A stretch of 64,000 bases of DNA from Ruminococcus sp. (GCA_017404665.1 JAFRBX010000079.1:1-64000); one strand, 5' to 3'. Counted from the first letter of the stretch, positions 22,079-30,867 are shown. Numbers and translations are program-made. Notes: generated from the letters alone by a model not told the origin.

Positions 22079-22363
22079 ATGGCTGAAAAGCAATTTTCGA
22101 CCTATAAGGGCAAGCCTTTGGTTCGTTGCGGCGACGAGCTGTACTACGGCAGTATGGCGGAGCGGTTTGTCATCAGGATGCAGATAAAGTCCAAGAAAAC
22201 AGTAGGGGATACCGAGATAGCGGACAAGGTAGCGATCCAGCTGCTTTGCACCGACCCTGATCTCAGTCCCCGCAAGCAGCTCGTCAAGTCCAGCGAGAAG
22301 AGCGGTCTGTATGTCGCGCTCGATATCGCCGATGTTTGGCTGGAAAGAGCATTGAAGTCATAA
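22079..22363 (+). CDS. Conserved hypothetical protein downstream of ireB
   Basis: This 94-residue protein contains YKGKPLVRCGDELYYGSMAE, then RMQIKSKKTVGDTEIADKV, LLCTDPDLSPRKQLVKSSEK and ALDIADVWLERALK. No membrane span or catalytic motif is visible. I recall similar proteins beside ireB in Oscillospiraceae but no assigned function. ATG 22079 is preferred because AGAAGGGA sits 9 bases upstream; the frame also opens at a TTG at 22070. It is probably co-transcribed with ireB and ends at the terminator 22413-22452. Confidence 0.7.
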   Translation: MAEKQFSTYKGKPLVRCGDELYYGSMAERFVIRMQIKSKKTVGDTEIADKVAIQLLCTDPDLSPRKQLVKSSEKSGLYVALDIADVWLERALKS

Positions 22364-22412
22364 GAAAATCTGCCTTTTTGGAGCAATATCATAAAGTAAT
22401 AATCAAACAAAG

Positions 22413-22452
22413 AATACCTCGTACTCATAACAAAGGGTACGGGGTATTTTTG
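22413..22452 (+). terminator. Terminator of the ireB operon
   Basis: AATACCTCGTAC (22413-22424) pairs with GTACGGGGTATT (22437-22448), followed by a T run. Confidence 0.8.
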
Positions 22453-22705
22453 AAGTATTATTGAAGGGATAATCATTTATCGTAGCTTACACATTAGGGA
22501 TGGCTTTCACTGGATAATAAACTTCCCCGGTGCAAGCACTAAAGCGCCCACCGGACATTTTACTCTCGCCTTGCTCGGGCGGGGTATTAGTCAAGAGGAT
22601 GAATCCTCCCCTTCGGGCTCTTTCGCGGCAAGCCGCGGGTATTATACCCATTTCAACTGGTTACTGGTCACTTGCCACTGGTCACTAATAAACTGCTGTA
22701 ACCGA
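22453..22705. other. Gene-free repeat-like stretch
   Basis: No gene is seen. A 61-codon frame here is only repeat sequence. Near the right end a TACTGGTCACTTGCCACTGG array belongs to the same word family as 33045-33077. A GCGGCAAGCCGC hairpin lies at 22625-22636. The composition suggests nested dispersed repeats. Confidence 0.5.
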
Positions 22706-22733
22706 CCCGCGCCTCAAGGCGCGGGCTTTTTTG
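22706..22733 (+). terminator. Strong GC-rich terminator
   Basis: CCCGCGCCT pairs with AGGCGCGGG across a 2-base gap plus loop, followed by CTTTTTTG. On the minus strand it would also end the kinase remnant. Confidence 0.75.
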
Positions 22734-22750
22734 TTCAAAGCCATATTCTG

Positions 22751-23455
22751 TTATGACGGGATCATCATTTTGACTGTGACGCCGCCGCCTTGACGGCTGC
22801 GAATCGTCAGCGTGCCTTTGCACAATAGATCGAGGTGTTCAGCGATATTGGCGAGCGCGATATGTGGGTCGCCGTTGTCATCAGAACTGAAGCCGGGTCC
22901 GTTATCCTCGACAGTGATCTCGCTGCCGTCAGCTGTCACGCGGGTAGAGATGGTGATGCGTAAAGGCTCAAGCTCCGAATCGACGCCATGCTTGACTGCA
23001 TTTTCCACGATCGGCTGCAGTGTCAGCGGAGGCAGCCTGAAGCCGGTGTGAGGCGTATCGAACACAACGAACAGATGTCCTTCAAACCGGACTAATTCTA
23101 CCGCGAGATACGCTCTGGTGTGTTCAAGCTCTTCGGTGAAGGGGATTAGTTCATTCTTCCCAATAGCGGTAAAATTTTTTTCTGAGGTAGGTAGAAAAAT
23201 CCAGCGTGACCTGCTTTGCTTTCAGCGGATCGATATCGCATAAAAAGTATATGCTTGTAATGGTGTTGTAGATAAAATGCGGGCGCATCTGCAGAACGGC
23301 GAGCTTGGCACGCTGTTCTGTGATTTCATCCTTTTGAAGGACAAACTGCTTGGTTTGGTATTTCTGTAACACCGTCATCAGGAAGAGTGCGGCGACCGAT
23401 GATCCCAATACTATAAAGGTGATCCCGTATAGCAGCGACTGAATAATGAATGGAG
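22751..23455 (-). pseudogene. LytS/YehU-type sensor histidine kinase, truncated and frameshifted
   Basis: On the minus strand a membrane span (FIIQSLLYGITFIVLGSS) is followed by EQRAKLAVLQMRPHFIYNTI, the His_kinase (PF06580) box with the phospho-acceptor His. The frame then breaks at a run of seven A (plus strand 23175-23181). In the next frame the protein resumes as ELIPFTEELEHTRAYLAVEL, and then LPPLTLQPIVENAVKHGVD and VEDNGPGF of the ATPase domain, ending at 22751. Upstream of about 23455 the minus strand is antisense to a surface-protein fragment, so the sensor N-terminus is gone. The gene cannot be functional in this form. No response regulator is nearby. Confidence 0.8.
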
Positions 23456-25006
23456 AATAGGCGGAACAGATACGCCGTATACAGGCATACGCTATACAAG
23501 AGGCAATAATCCGCTGAGCAACCGTTTGATGGTAACGTGGTCTGGACTGTACGGCAGAACCTTTGAGAAGGTCGGCTACAGTTGGTCTGACGTCAGCCGG
23601 TATTTGTGGAAGGAAGGCACCGCCAGCACCAGTGTGACACAATCGCTGATGTACGGCTTTATGAAGTCGAATAATCCGTATAATCTGTATCAATCCGGCA
23701 ATAACGGTCAAAATAAGATATATCACTATACAGAAGAGCTCGACGGTACATACGACCCGAATAAAGCGTACACTGTCTATCACAACTCCAACTCCGTTGA
23801 CTTCCATTTTGAAAACAAGTTCAATGGCTTTATCGTTGACGCTTATACTACTAATAACTTTAACAACACCAAAACGAATATAAGCGCAGGAGACAGCAAA
23901 AGTGTGACACTTCCGATCTACGTATCACCGTCAGGAAATCTATGTCAATCTGCAGGACAGTGAGCATCAGCAGATTGTCTTCCATAAAGAGCCGAATAAT
24001 TTCAGCGTCAATCTGAGCGATTATTACAACTACTTTGTCCATCCGAACGGCTATTTCCTGATCGGCTGGAACACAACGCCCGATCCCGGCAACTATATTC
24101 CGGAATATCCCGCTGACGCTGTGATCGGCGCGGATAAGGAGCTGCCGACCGAGAATATACTGTACGCTGTTTGGGAGCCGATGTATTATCTGACGCTCGA
24201 GAATCACAGCACGGATTTTGATATCAATTTCCACCTTCAGTTCTCCGACATGACGGGTGATGATCCGACAGTTTATGTTATCTATACCAACGTGGTCACT
24301 AATCTCTATGACCGCGAGGTGTTCAGCGAGCACAGCGATACGCGCGTCAAGGCGACAAGGCGGCTGGACAGCAACAATAAACCGATCCCCGGCGACTTTG
24401 ACGTGACCATCTACAAGGCGGCTTCCGCCGATGATTACACCAAGATCAAGCTGGTCATCCCGCAGGGCGCGCAGGCGAGCTATTCGGTCACCGGTACGAT
24501 CGATGGACGGAAAGATGGTCTATAACGACAACCTGATCAGCGACTTTGATATCGCGTTTATCGATCAGGGTATTCGCCTCGACAGCGCTCCTGATAACTA
24601 TAAGATCGGTATGATCTATGAGGTCGTCGGCGAAAACACTGTCGATGAAGAAGGCAATCTTGTTCAGGGGGATATCTCCGGCGGAATAAGCGATGAGAAT
24701 CGCCAAAAGCTTGTCAAGAGAATCGCGACGATGACGGGTGATAACGAAGTCGGAACGATTACGTCCAAGGGTGAGACCAAGTGCTTCTTCAGCAAGCTTG
24801 ATCCGATGGAGTTGACCTTTGATAACCATATGGAATACTACCGCGGTATCGATAACCTGCGTGACAATGAGGGCAACCTGAATCACAACGCCCTGAGAGT
24901 ATTCAAAGTATATGCCTATATGATAAAGACCAATGAGGACGGTTCTGAGGATTATTACTTCAGCGACGCAGTAACCCTGCAGATGTACGAGCTTGCAACC
25001 TCTTGA
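23445..25006 (+). pseudogene. Large surface protein, 5-prime truncated with two frameshifts
   Basis: The first readable segment (about 23445-23935) includes RGNNPLSNRLMVTWSGLYGR, KVGYSWSDVSRYLWKEG and DSKSVTLPIYVSPSG. A frameshift near 23930 leads to YVNLQDSEHQQIVFHKEPNN and the InlB-like YFVHPNGYFLIGWNTTPDPG to LYAVWEP. A second frameshift near 24510, apparently a 4-base insertion in the GATGGACGG context, leads to MVYNDNLISDFDIAFIDQG and the end at 25004-25006. No signal peptide remains because the 5-prime part was lost at the junction with the kinase near 23450. It was probably a repeat-rich extracellular protein; the two downstream genes may belong to its locus. Confidence 0.7.
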
Positions 25007-25031
25007 TCCTCGGCAAAAAACGGAGGTGTGT

Positions 25032-25220
25032 ATGTTAAAGAAAAAGTATATGCAGCCTGAGCTTGAATGTGTGGAGCTGAAATTAGAGTTTGGTATCATG
25101 AATAATATCGTTTTGCACAGCCAGAACGAGCCCGGTTACTCGTCGGGCAACCTCAGCGGCGGCGGTAATAACGGCGGCGCAGGTCCTATAGAAGATATCG
25201 GTGATGATATCTGGTCCTGA
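25032..25220 (+). CDS. Small glycine-rich peptide of unknown function
   Basis: The 62-residue product starts MLKKKYMQPELECVELKLEF and has a hydrophilic middle (HSQNEPGYSSGN). A glycine-rich stretch (GGGNNGGAGP) and an acidic IGDDIWS end follow. The 'KKxYMxPE' opening recurs in small genes of gut Firmicutes, from memory. It has a CGGAGGTG site 3-7 bases before the ATG and lies 25 bases after the surface-protein remnant and 15 bases before the dockerin gene, so all three were probably one operon. It could be a precursor peptide or a small accessory protein; no maturation enzyme is adjacent. Confidence 0.6.
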   Translation: MLKKKYMQPELECVELKLEFGIMNNIVLHSQNEPGYSSGNLSGGGNNGGAGPIEDIGDDIWS

Positions 25221-25235
25221 TATTCGGAGGTTAAC

Positions 25236-26180
25236 ATGCGCAGATTATTTCACCTGAGCTTTAATAGACTGATTGTGCTGATCGCCGCGGTGACGCTCCT
25301 TGCGGGCGTTCCGCGCGCGGCAGCAGCAGGCAGCTACTTCACCTACGCGGGCTATACCTTCGCCGTCAGCGGTCAGAACGCGATCATCAGCGAGTATGAG
25401 GGAACAGATATGAAACTGTATATCCCGCAAAGTATCTTCGGCTATACCGTGGTCGGTATCGAAGACAGCGCGTTCTTCGGACGCGACGACTTCTTTTCTG
25501 TGAATATGACGGATGCAGCCGACCTGAGAACCATCGGCGATTATGCCTTCTATCAGTGCAGCGGACTGAGCGCCGTAAAGCTGCCCGACGCGGTTGAAAG
25601 CATCGGAACAGCTGCGTTTATGAACTGCTCCGCGATCGAAACGCTTTCGCTCAGCAAACGGATAACGCGGATACCCGATCGTGCCTTTTGCAATTGCAGC
25701 TCTTTGAGCGAGGTACAATTGCCGGATTCGGTGACAAGCCTCGGCGCCTACTCCTTCAGCGGTTGTTCCGCGCTGAGCAAGGTGATGATTCCCGAATCCG
25801 TCAGTTCCATTTCTTCCACCGCCTTTCAGAATGATGAGCAGCTTGTCATTTATTGCCGAACCGGCTCATATGCCCATAGCTTTGCAGAAAGCGGCGGATA
25901 TCGGTATGTGCTGCTGGATGCGCCTTCTGAGCCGCCTACAGACGAACCGACCGAGAGTTTAGGGTATTATCTAGGAGATGTTGACGCTAACGGTATTATA
26001 GAAGCTGTTGATGTCACCTATATCCAGCGCTTCGGAGCTTCATTCGAACTTCCTTTCATGATGGATTTCCGACGTTCCGATATCGACTCTGACGGCGATG
26101 TGACTGTTGTCGACGCTTCTTTAATCCAATGTTTTCTTGCAAAAATGGATATCGATTATCCGATCGGTATCCAACCATAA
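25236..26180 (+). CDS. Secreted BspA-type leucine-rich repeat protein with C-terminal dockerin
   Basis: The 314-residue protein has a signal peptide (RLIVLIAAVTLLAGVPRAAA). Four to five BspA/LRR_5 repeats follow, such as LRTIGDYAFYQCSGLSAVKL, VESIGTAAFMNCSAIETLSL and VTSLGAYSFSGCSALSKVMI. After a Pro/Glu/Thr linker (PSEPPTDEPTES) comes a type I dockerin with two calcium-loop repeats: GDVDANGIIEAVDVTYIQRF and DIDSDGDVTVVDASLIQCFL. Dockerins dock onto cohesins, so this protein may be assembled on a cell-surface scaffold, possibly cellulosome- or amylosome-like. No cohesin is encoded in the window. It has a CGGAGG ribosome site. Confidence 0.88.
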   Translation: MRRLFHLSFNRLIVLIAAVTLLAGVPRAAAAGSYFTYAGYTFAVSGQNAIISEYEGTDMKLYIPQSIFGYTVVGIEDSAFFGRDDFFSVNMTDAADLRTIGDYAFYQCSGLSAVKLPDAVESIGTAAFMNCSAIETLSLSKRITRIPDRAFCNCSSLSEVQLPDSVTSLGAYSFSGCSALSKVMIPESVSSISSTAFQNDEQLVIYCRTGSYAHSFAESGGYRYVLLDAPSEPPTDEPTESLGYYLGDVDANGIIEAVDVTYIQRFGASFELPFMMDFRRSDIDSDGDVTVVDASLIQCFLAKMDIDYPIGIQP

Positions 26181-26301
26181 ATTTATCATCTACAGGCGGC
26201 TGTTCAATCTAGAGCAGCCGCCCCTCAACATGAATTATGATTTAAGATAAGCTATTATTCGTTATATCGATGTAAGATGTCGAATTATTTTCAAAAATTA
26301 C

Positions 26302-26330
26302 TTGCATTATTTATAATATTATGGTAATAT
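26302..26330 (+). promoter_or_regulatory. Promoter of tRNA-Ala
   Basis: TTGCAT (26302-26307), a 17-base spacer and TAATAT (26325-26330) end 11 bases before the tRNA. Confidence 0.6.
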
Positions 26331-26341
26331 AATACTGCTTT

Positions 26342-26417
<76 letters not shown>

Positions 26418-26458
26418 ATGATAACAGAGAGTACCGCTTCGGTGCTCTCTGTTATCAT
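26418..26458. terminator. Terminator of tRNA-Ala
   Basis: ATGATAACAGAGAGTACCG pairs with CGGTGCTCTCTGTTATCAT (one mismatch) with a tight TT-type loop. Its GATAACAGAGA word also occurs in the dispersed repeats at 17902 and 21561. Confidence 0.8.
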
Positions 26459-26589
26459 ATTTATAGAAAACGGCGTGATTAGTAGTAACCGTGCCGACGG
26501 ACAAGCTGTGAGGCTCTTTCTTTTGTGCTGATTTGAAATGTTTTGTTTTCAGCCGGTGCACTGTTTTTTCAACTGAGTAGAGGAGAAAT

Positions 26590-27402
26590 ATGATGATCGA
26601 TGCAAAAATCACGGAGCTAAAGCTTCCGTATCCGAACCTCGAGGACAGACTTATAAGGGTATATGTTCCCGCACACGAGGATGGCGAGACCTTTCCTGTT
26701 ATCTATATGACAGACGGGCAGAATCTTTTTGAAGAGGAGACTTCGACATTCGGAAGCTGGCTGACCCGCGAGGCGGTTGAGGCGGAACGTAAAAGCAGCG
26801 GTCAGGGTGCGATCATCGTCGGTATCCACAACGACGGTGCTCCGTGGCAAAGGGCGAATGAGCTTTGCCCGAGAAGTATCGGAGAGATTGTTGTCCCGGA
26901 TGAGATTCCAAAAGAAGCGAGAAGTATGATCGCACAGGAGGGAGAGGTTTTTGCCGAATTCGTGTTGAGTACGGTGAAACCCGTAATAGAAGACAGATTC
27001 CCGGTGAAAACCGGCAGAGAGAATACTGCATTCTGCGGCAGCTCGTCGGGAGGTCTTGAATCCTTTTATATGGCGCTGAACTATCCTGAGGTTTTCTGCG
27101 CAGCAGGTGTTTTTTCTCCTGTTTACTACATTTATTCTCCAGCTGATCTGCAAAGCTGGATTCTCAGCTCGATCAAAGAGAAAATGCCTTACCTCTACTT
27201 TTACGCGGGAGGCGGCGATGAGTTGGAAAAGGTGCTGCGGGAGGGAATGGAGTTTGTTTATGACTTTCTTGTACAGTGTTATCCATCCGAACAGCTCAAC
27301 GCGGTCATCCTTCCGGAAAATAAACATAATGAGGAAGCATGGAGAGAAATATTCAAAGATTTCCTTCATACGTTTTGTCTAAAACGATTTGATTATATAT
27401 AA
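26590..27402 (+). CDS. Alpha/beta-hydrolase fold esterase (esterase D/Fes-like)
   Basis: The 270-residue protein has an N-terminal beta segment (DRLIRVYVPAHEDGETFPVI), then YMTDGQNLFEEE, typical of the esterase family PF00756. The nucleophile elbow reads FCGSSSGGLESFYMAL near residue 145 (third Ser of GSSSGG), and a late His in PENKHNEEAW near residue 250 could complete the triad. It lacks a signal peptide, so it acts inside the cell, perhaps on acetylated sugars or siderophore-like esters. It has a GAGGAGAAAT ribosome site and its own terminator. The substrate is unknown. Confidence 0.8.
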   Translation: MMIDAKITELKLPYPNLEDRLIRVYVPAHEDGETFPVIYMTDGQNLFEEETSTFGSWLTREAVEAERKSSGQGAIIVGIHNDGAPWQRANELCPRSIGEIVVPDEIPKEARSMIAQEGEVFAEFVLSTVKPVIEDRFPVKTGRENTAFCGSSSGGLESFYMALNYPEVFCAAGVFSPVYYIYSPADLQSWILSSIKEKMPYLYFYAGGGDELEKVLREGMEFVYDFLVQCYPSEQLNAVILPENKHNEEAWREIFKDFLHTFCLKRFDYI

Positions 27403-27410
27403 TAGTATGA

Positions 27411-27450
27411 TTCCCCTTTGCGGCAGTGTAGATCTGCTGCAAGGGGATTT
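27411..27450 (+). terminator. Terminator of the esterase gene
   Basis: TTCCCCTTTGCGGCAG pairs with CTGCTGCAAGGGGA across a short loop, followed by TTTC. Confidence 0.7.
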
Positions 27451-27531
27451 CAATTGCTTTGATTTGAAGTGATTGATGAAATGGGTCTTCCTTAATTTAC
27501 AAAAATGTAATATCAATTTTCTTTTTCTGCC

Positions 27532-27560
27532 TTGATATTAACAATGATGTTTGTTATAAT
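27532..27560 (+). promoter_or_regulatory. Promoter of the PASTA pseudokinase
   Basis: TTGATA (27532-27537), a 17-base spacer and TATAAT (27555-27560) match the sigma-A consensus closely. About 110 bases of leader follow. Confidence 0.75.
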
Positions 27561-27672
27561 GTTCTGGTAAATTGAGTAAGTGTGTATTTTGTTCTCAATA
27601 TTTCATGAAAGAAATTTAAGCTCAGATCTGATAGGCTTCTTTCGATTTTGTTAAATCTTGGGGGACTGTATT

Positions 27673-29298
27673 ATGCCTGTATGTATGGGTTGTTTAAATG
27701 AGATACCGGCGTCCGATGCGGTATGCAAGGTGTGCGGCTTTGATAATTCGGAAAAGCAGAGAGCGCCTTTTTTACCGTTTGGAACGGTTCTGAACAATAA
27801 ATATGTTGTCGCAAAAAATGTTGATACCAACGGGGAGAGCACCCGCTATCTCGGATATGAAAAAAAGACCGGCAGAGTCATTTTTGTGCGCGAGTTTCTG
27901 CCGATGGGTTTATTCGACCGTGATGCGGATGAAACAAAGCTCTTTGTAACGCCGCAGGATAAAGATAATTATCTGAAGGCTTTGGATGATTTTGTCAGCT
28001 ATTATGAAATGCTGAATACGATCACCGATAAAGCCGCAATGATCAATATTCTCGATATCTTCAAAGAGAATAACACTGCTTATGTGATCGAAGAGAACGA
28101 CGATTTGCTTCCCTTTACCGAGTATGTTGAGCATAACGGCGGTCACTTGGAATGGGACGCTGCACGTCCTCTGTTTATGCCGATCATCACCTTGATTGAG
28201 AATGTCCACAAGCTCGGGATCGGTCATTACGCTATCTCTCCCTCCAATCTGTATGTTACCTCCGGCGGAAAGATGAAGCTTGGCGGTTTTTCAACCGAAA
28301 ACGAGCGCAAGCGCGGTACGATGCTGAAATCACAGCTGTTCGGCGGCTGCGCGGCACCCGAGCAGTATCAGAGCGGTCAGACGCTGGATGTCGCGACAGA
28401 TATCTACGGATTGACTGCAACTTTGTTCTATGCGTTGACAGGTCATCTTCCGCTGAATGCCGTCGAGCGTGAGAACGATCCGCGCCTGCAGGTCAGCAAT
28501 AATACCGTCAAGCGTTTACCGCCGCACGTTGTTGCAGCTCTCGCGAACGGTCTTCAGATGAAGAGCGAAGCGCGTATCGCTGACTTTGACGAGCTGAGAG
28601 CGCAGCTTTCTGTTTCTTCAACCGTTCAGGCAATTCAGGATGAGATTTCCCGTACCGCCAGCATGACGCCGATCAAGAAAGAGGTGGAGAGCAGCAAGTC
28701 CAACGTGAATCCGACGATTGTCGGTCTGGTCGCAACGCTGATCTCCTTATTGGCTTTTGCTGCAGTCGGTTTATTCTGGCTGCCGACTAACCCGCTGATG
28801 GGACTGTTCACTAACGGATCTACGATGCCCGCGACACTTGCGGCGCCTACCGAAGACTGGACCGGTCCCGTGATGGCTGACTATACCGGTCAGAAGCTGG
28901 AAGACGTCAAATCCTCGTTTCAAGGTACCGTCAAGGTCGACGCCGACGGTGCGTTCAGCGATACCGTTCCCAAAGGCTGCGTTATCTCGCAGGAGCCCCA
29001 GCCGGGTGTTGCGATCACTGATTCCGGCTCCGACGCCATGCTGTACGTCTTAGTCAGCAAGGGTCCTCAGCTGATCGAGCTTCCCAATGTTGTCGGAAAG
29101 TCCTACACTGCCGCGGCGGAGGATCTGACGAATCTCGGATTTGTCGCGTTGCAGGAGGTTGAATACAGCAGTACCGTCGCAGAGGGCAAGGTCATTGAGA
29201 TTGTCGGTCATAAGGCGGGGGACAAGATTGATTCCGGCTCGGAGGTCACCATCAAGGTGTCTTTGGGAAAACAAAAAACAAGCTCTGCATCTAATTAA
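27673..29298 (+). CDS. Zinc-ribbon/PASTA transmembrane protein with a degenerate Ser/Thr kinase domain (pseudokinase)
   Basis: The 541-residue protein starts with a zinc ribbon (Cys4, 7, 18, 21), then a kinase-like fold at about 40-320. Key residues are missing: the glycine loop is degenerate (NVDTNGESTRYLGY) and the usual VAIK Lys region reads VIFVREFLP. The HRDxxxxN loop reads GHYAISPSN with no catalytic Asp, and DFG reads GGFS. A membrane span (VGLVATLISLLAFAAVGL) leads to two extracellular PASTA-like domains ending near KVSLG. PASTA domains bind muropeptides or lipid II. It probably acts as a sensor or scaffold. ATG 27673 is chosen by GGGGA 7 bases upstream; a TTG at 27658 is less likely. 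Confidence 0.85.
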   Translation: MPVCMGCLNEIPASDAVCKVCGFDNSEKQRAPFLPFGTVLNNKYVVAKNVDTNGESTRYLGYEKKTGRVIFVREFLPMGLFDRDADETKLFVTPQDKDNYLKALDDFVSYYEMLNTITDKAAMINILDIFKENNTAYVIEENDDLLPFTEYVEHNGGHLEWDAARPLFMPIITLIENVHKLGIGHYAISPSNLYVTSGGKMKLGGFSTENERKRGTMLKSQLFGGCAAPEQYQSGQTLDVATDIYGLTATLFYALTGHLPLNAVERENDPRLQVSNNTVKRLPPHVVAALANGLQMKSEARIADFDELRAQLSVSSTVQAIQDEISRTASMTPIKKEVESSKSNVNPTIVGLVATLISLLAFAAVGLFWLPTNPLMGLFTNGSTMPATLAAPTEDWTGPVMADYTGQKLEDVKSSFQGTVKVDADGAFSDTVPKGCVISQEPQPGVAITDSGSDAMLYVLVSKGPQLIELPNVVGKSYTAAAEDLTNLGFVALQEVEYSSTVAEGKVIEIVGHKAGDKIDSGSEVTIKVSLGKQKTSSASN

Positions 29299-29319
29299 CT
29301 GCTTCTATTCACAAATTAA

Positions 29320-29355
29320 CAGGTGGGTAATTTGTTGCCCACCTGTTGTGTTTTT
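29320..29355 (+). terminator. Terminator of the pseudokinase gene
   Basis: CAGGTGGGTAA (29320-29330) pairs perfectly with TTGCCCACCTG (29335-29345), followed by TTGTGTTTTT. It lies between convergent genes. Confidence 0.8.
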
Positions 29356-30022
29356 AGAATTTCAGTTTTGCGATACTGTTCTCTGCCTGCTGGATCACAT
29401 TAAATATCTCGCCGGCTGAGTCGGGATAATCTTCCGCGAGCTGTTCGGGAGAAGTAATGAGCTTGTCAAATGAAACGAGATATCCGGCGCTCTCCTTATC
29501 GGTCATGCTTCCGATATCGGTATAGTATTTGTCCATGACGGCATAGGCGTAGCCGCTGTATATCTCTTTGGGAACAGTAAATAATTCCGTTGGATTCGTT
29601 TGATTAGCGCAGTACAGACGCCTGAAGACTCGGTACAGCATAATCATAAAGTAATTATTGATGGTTCTGTCCAGCTTGCGATTTCCCGCTGTCGCAGCAA
29701 AATCATAAATGACGTTGATCATGCTGGCAATCAGTCTGCGGTTGACGATCTGCGCCGCGCTTTGTTTTCTGGAGCTCTTTTCGACAGACGGCTCGTTCAG
29801 ATCGTAATCTCGAAAAGCGGTTTTACCCAACAGATAATCACAGCTGACGTTATAATAATCCGCCGCTTTGACGACAAAGTCCAAGCTGCATTCTCTTATC
29901 CCTTTTTCGTAATGGGAGAGCAGCGCCTGGGATATGCCCAGATCCAATGCCGCCTGTTTTTGGCTGAGCTTGCGTTCTTTTCTTAAAAATGTCAGATTTC
30001 TCGGAAAACTGTTATTCATCAT
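29354..30022 (-). CDS. XRE family transcriptional regulator
   Basis: The 222-residue protein has an N-terminal HTH_3 domain (LRKERKLSQKQAALDLGISQ, then ALLSHYEKGIRECSLDFVV and YYNVSCDYLLGKT). The ~140-residue helical C-terminal region is unknown (VNRRLIASMINVIYDFAA, TINNYFMIMLYRVFRRLY). It probably senses a small signal or a partner protein through the C-domain. The start at 30022 follows an ATGAGGTG site on the minus strand. It is divergent from the phosphatase gene, which it may regulate. The target is unknown. Confidence 0.8.
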   Translation of the reverse strand: MMNNSFPRNLTFLRKERKLSQKQAALDLGISQALLSHYEKGIRECSLDFVVKAADYYNVSCDYLLGKTAFRDYDLNEPSVEKSSRKQSAAQIVNRRLIASMINVIYDFAATAGNRKLDRTINNYFMIMLYRVFRRLYCANQTNPTELFTVPKEIYSGYAYAVMDKYYTDIGSMTDKESAGYLVSFDKLITSPEQLAEDYPDSAGEIFNVIQQAENSIAKLKF

Positions 30023-30085
30023 AATCACCTCATTATACAGTCAGTATAATACTGAATTTACGATTTGTAAAGCATGGAGGTCAAA

Positions 30086-30715
30086 ATGAAATCATATTAT
30101 TTACATTTTATCCGACACGGCGCCATCAATCCGACGCTCAAAGGCCGCTATATCGGTGTGACTGACGTCCCGCTATCCGAAGAGGGTAAAAAAACGATTG
30201 AGACACTGGCGGCTTCCATGGATTACCCCTATGCTAAGGTCGTGTTTTCTTCACCGCTCAAGCGCTGTACCCAGACCGCTAGGCGGATTTATCCCGAACT
30301 GGATCCGCTGATTATCGATCAATTATCAGAGTGTCACTTTGGTGAATGGGAGAATAAAACTGCTGACGAGCTGAAGGAGGATGAAACATTTTCTAAGTGG
30401 CTGGCAGGCGATATTAATATAAAGCCGCCCAGAGGAGAGAGCACTGCCGACTTTACCCGTCGCGTTTGTCTGATTTTTGAAACTATCGTTGAAGGATTGA
30501 TGAAGACCGGCACGACCGACGCCGCTTTTATTATGCACGGCGGCGTGATGAATCTGCTGCTGGCAGTATACGGATTGCCGCAGGCAAAGCCCTTTGACTG
30601 GGCATGCGATAACGGATACGGGTATTCACTGCGGATCACGCCTTCTTTATGGATGCGCGATAAGGTTGCTGAGGTCTATGAGAGGATCCCGAAGGCTCGT
30701 GAAGATGACGAATGA
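30086..30715 (+). CDS. Histidine phosphatase family protein (phosphoglycerate mutase-like)
   Basis: The 209-residue protein has the family signature FIRHGAINPTLKGRYIG, in which the His of RHG is the phospho-acceptor. VPLSEEGKKTIETL, FSSPLKRCTQTARRIYPELD and IMHGGVMNLLLAVYG follow, the last carrying the second catalytic His. The substrate could be a cobalamin-pathway or other small phosphate ester. ATG 30086 is selected because GGAGG lies 5 bases upstream; an in-frame ATG at 30074 overlaps that site. It is divergently placed next to the XRE gene. Confidence 0.85.
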   Translation: MKSYYLHFIRHGAINPTLKGRYIGVTDVPLSEEGKKTIETLAASMDYPYAKVVFSSPLKRCTQTARRIYPELDPLIIDQLSECHFGEWENKTADELKEDETFSKWLAGDINIKPPRGESTADFTRRVCLIFETIVEGLMKTGTTDAAFIMHGGVMNLLLAVYGLPQAKPFDWACDNGYGYSLRITPSLWMRDKVAEVYERIPKAREDDE

Positions 30716-30777
30716 TTTCTTTTTGAAATTTTATCAATAAAATATTTCATTTTTCCGCAAATACGGGCATGATCTTA

Positions 30778-30806
30778 TTGAATTTTGCAGGATGATATGC
30801 TAAAAT
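30778..30806 (+). promoter_or_regulatory. Promoter of the RpiR-flavoprotein cluster
   Basis: TTGAAT (30778-30783), a 17-base spacer and TAAAAT (30801-30806). A TTCAAGATGTTTGGACTTGA partial dyad follows at about 30820-30840 and could be an operator. Confidence 0.65.
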
Positions 30807-30867
30807 GAATGGGATGGACGTTCAAGATGTTTGGACTTGATTCGGACGTCCGGGGAGTGTGAAGGAT

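Noticed and set aside
22571..22756. 61-codon frame in the repeat stretch after ireB
   Set aside because: Consists of repeat words and a terminator stem read as protein.
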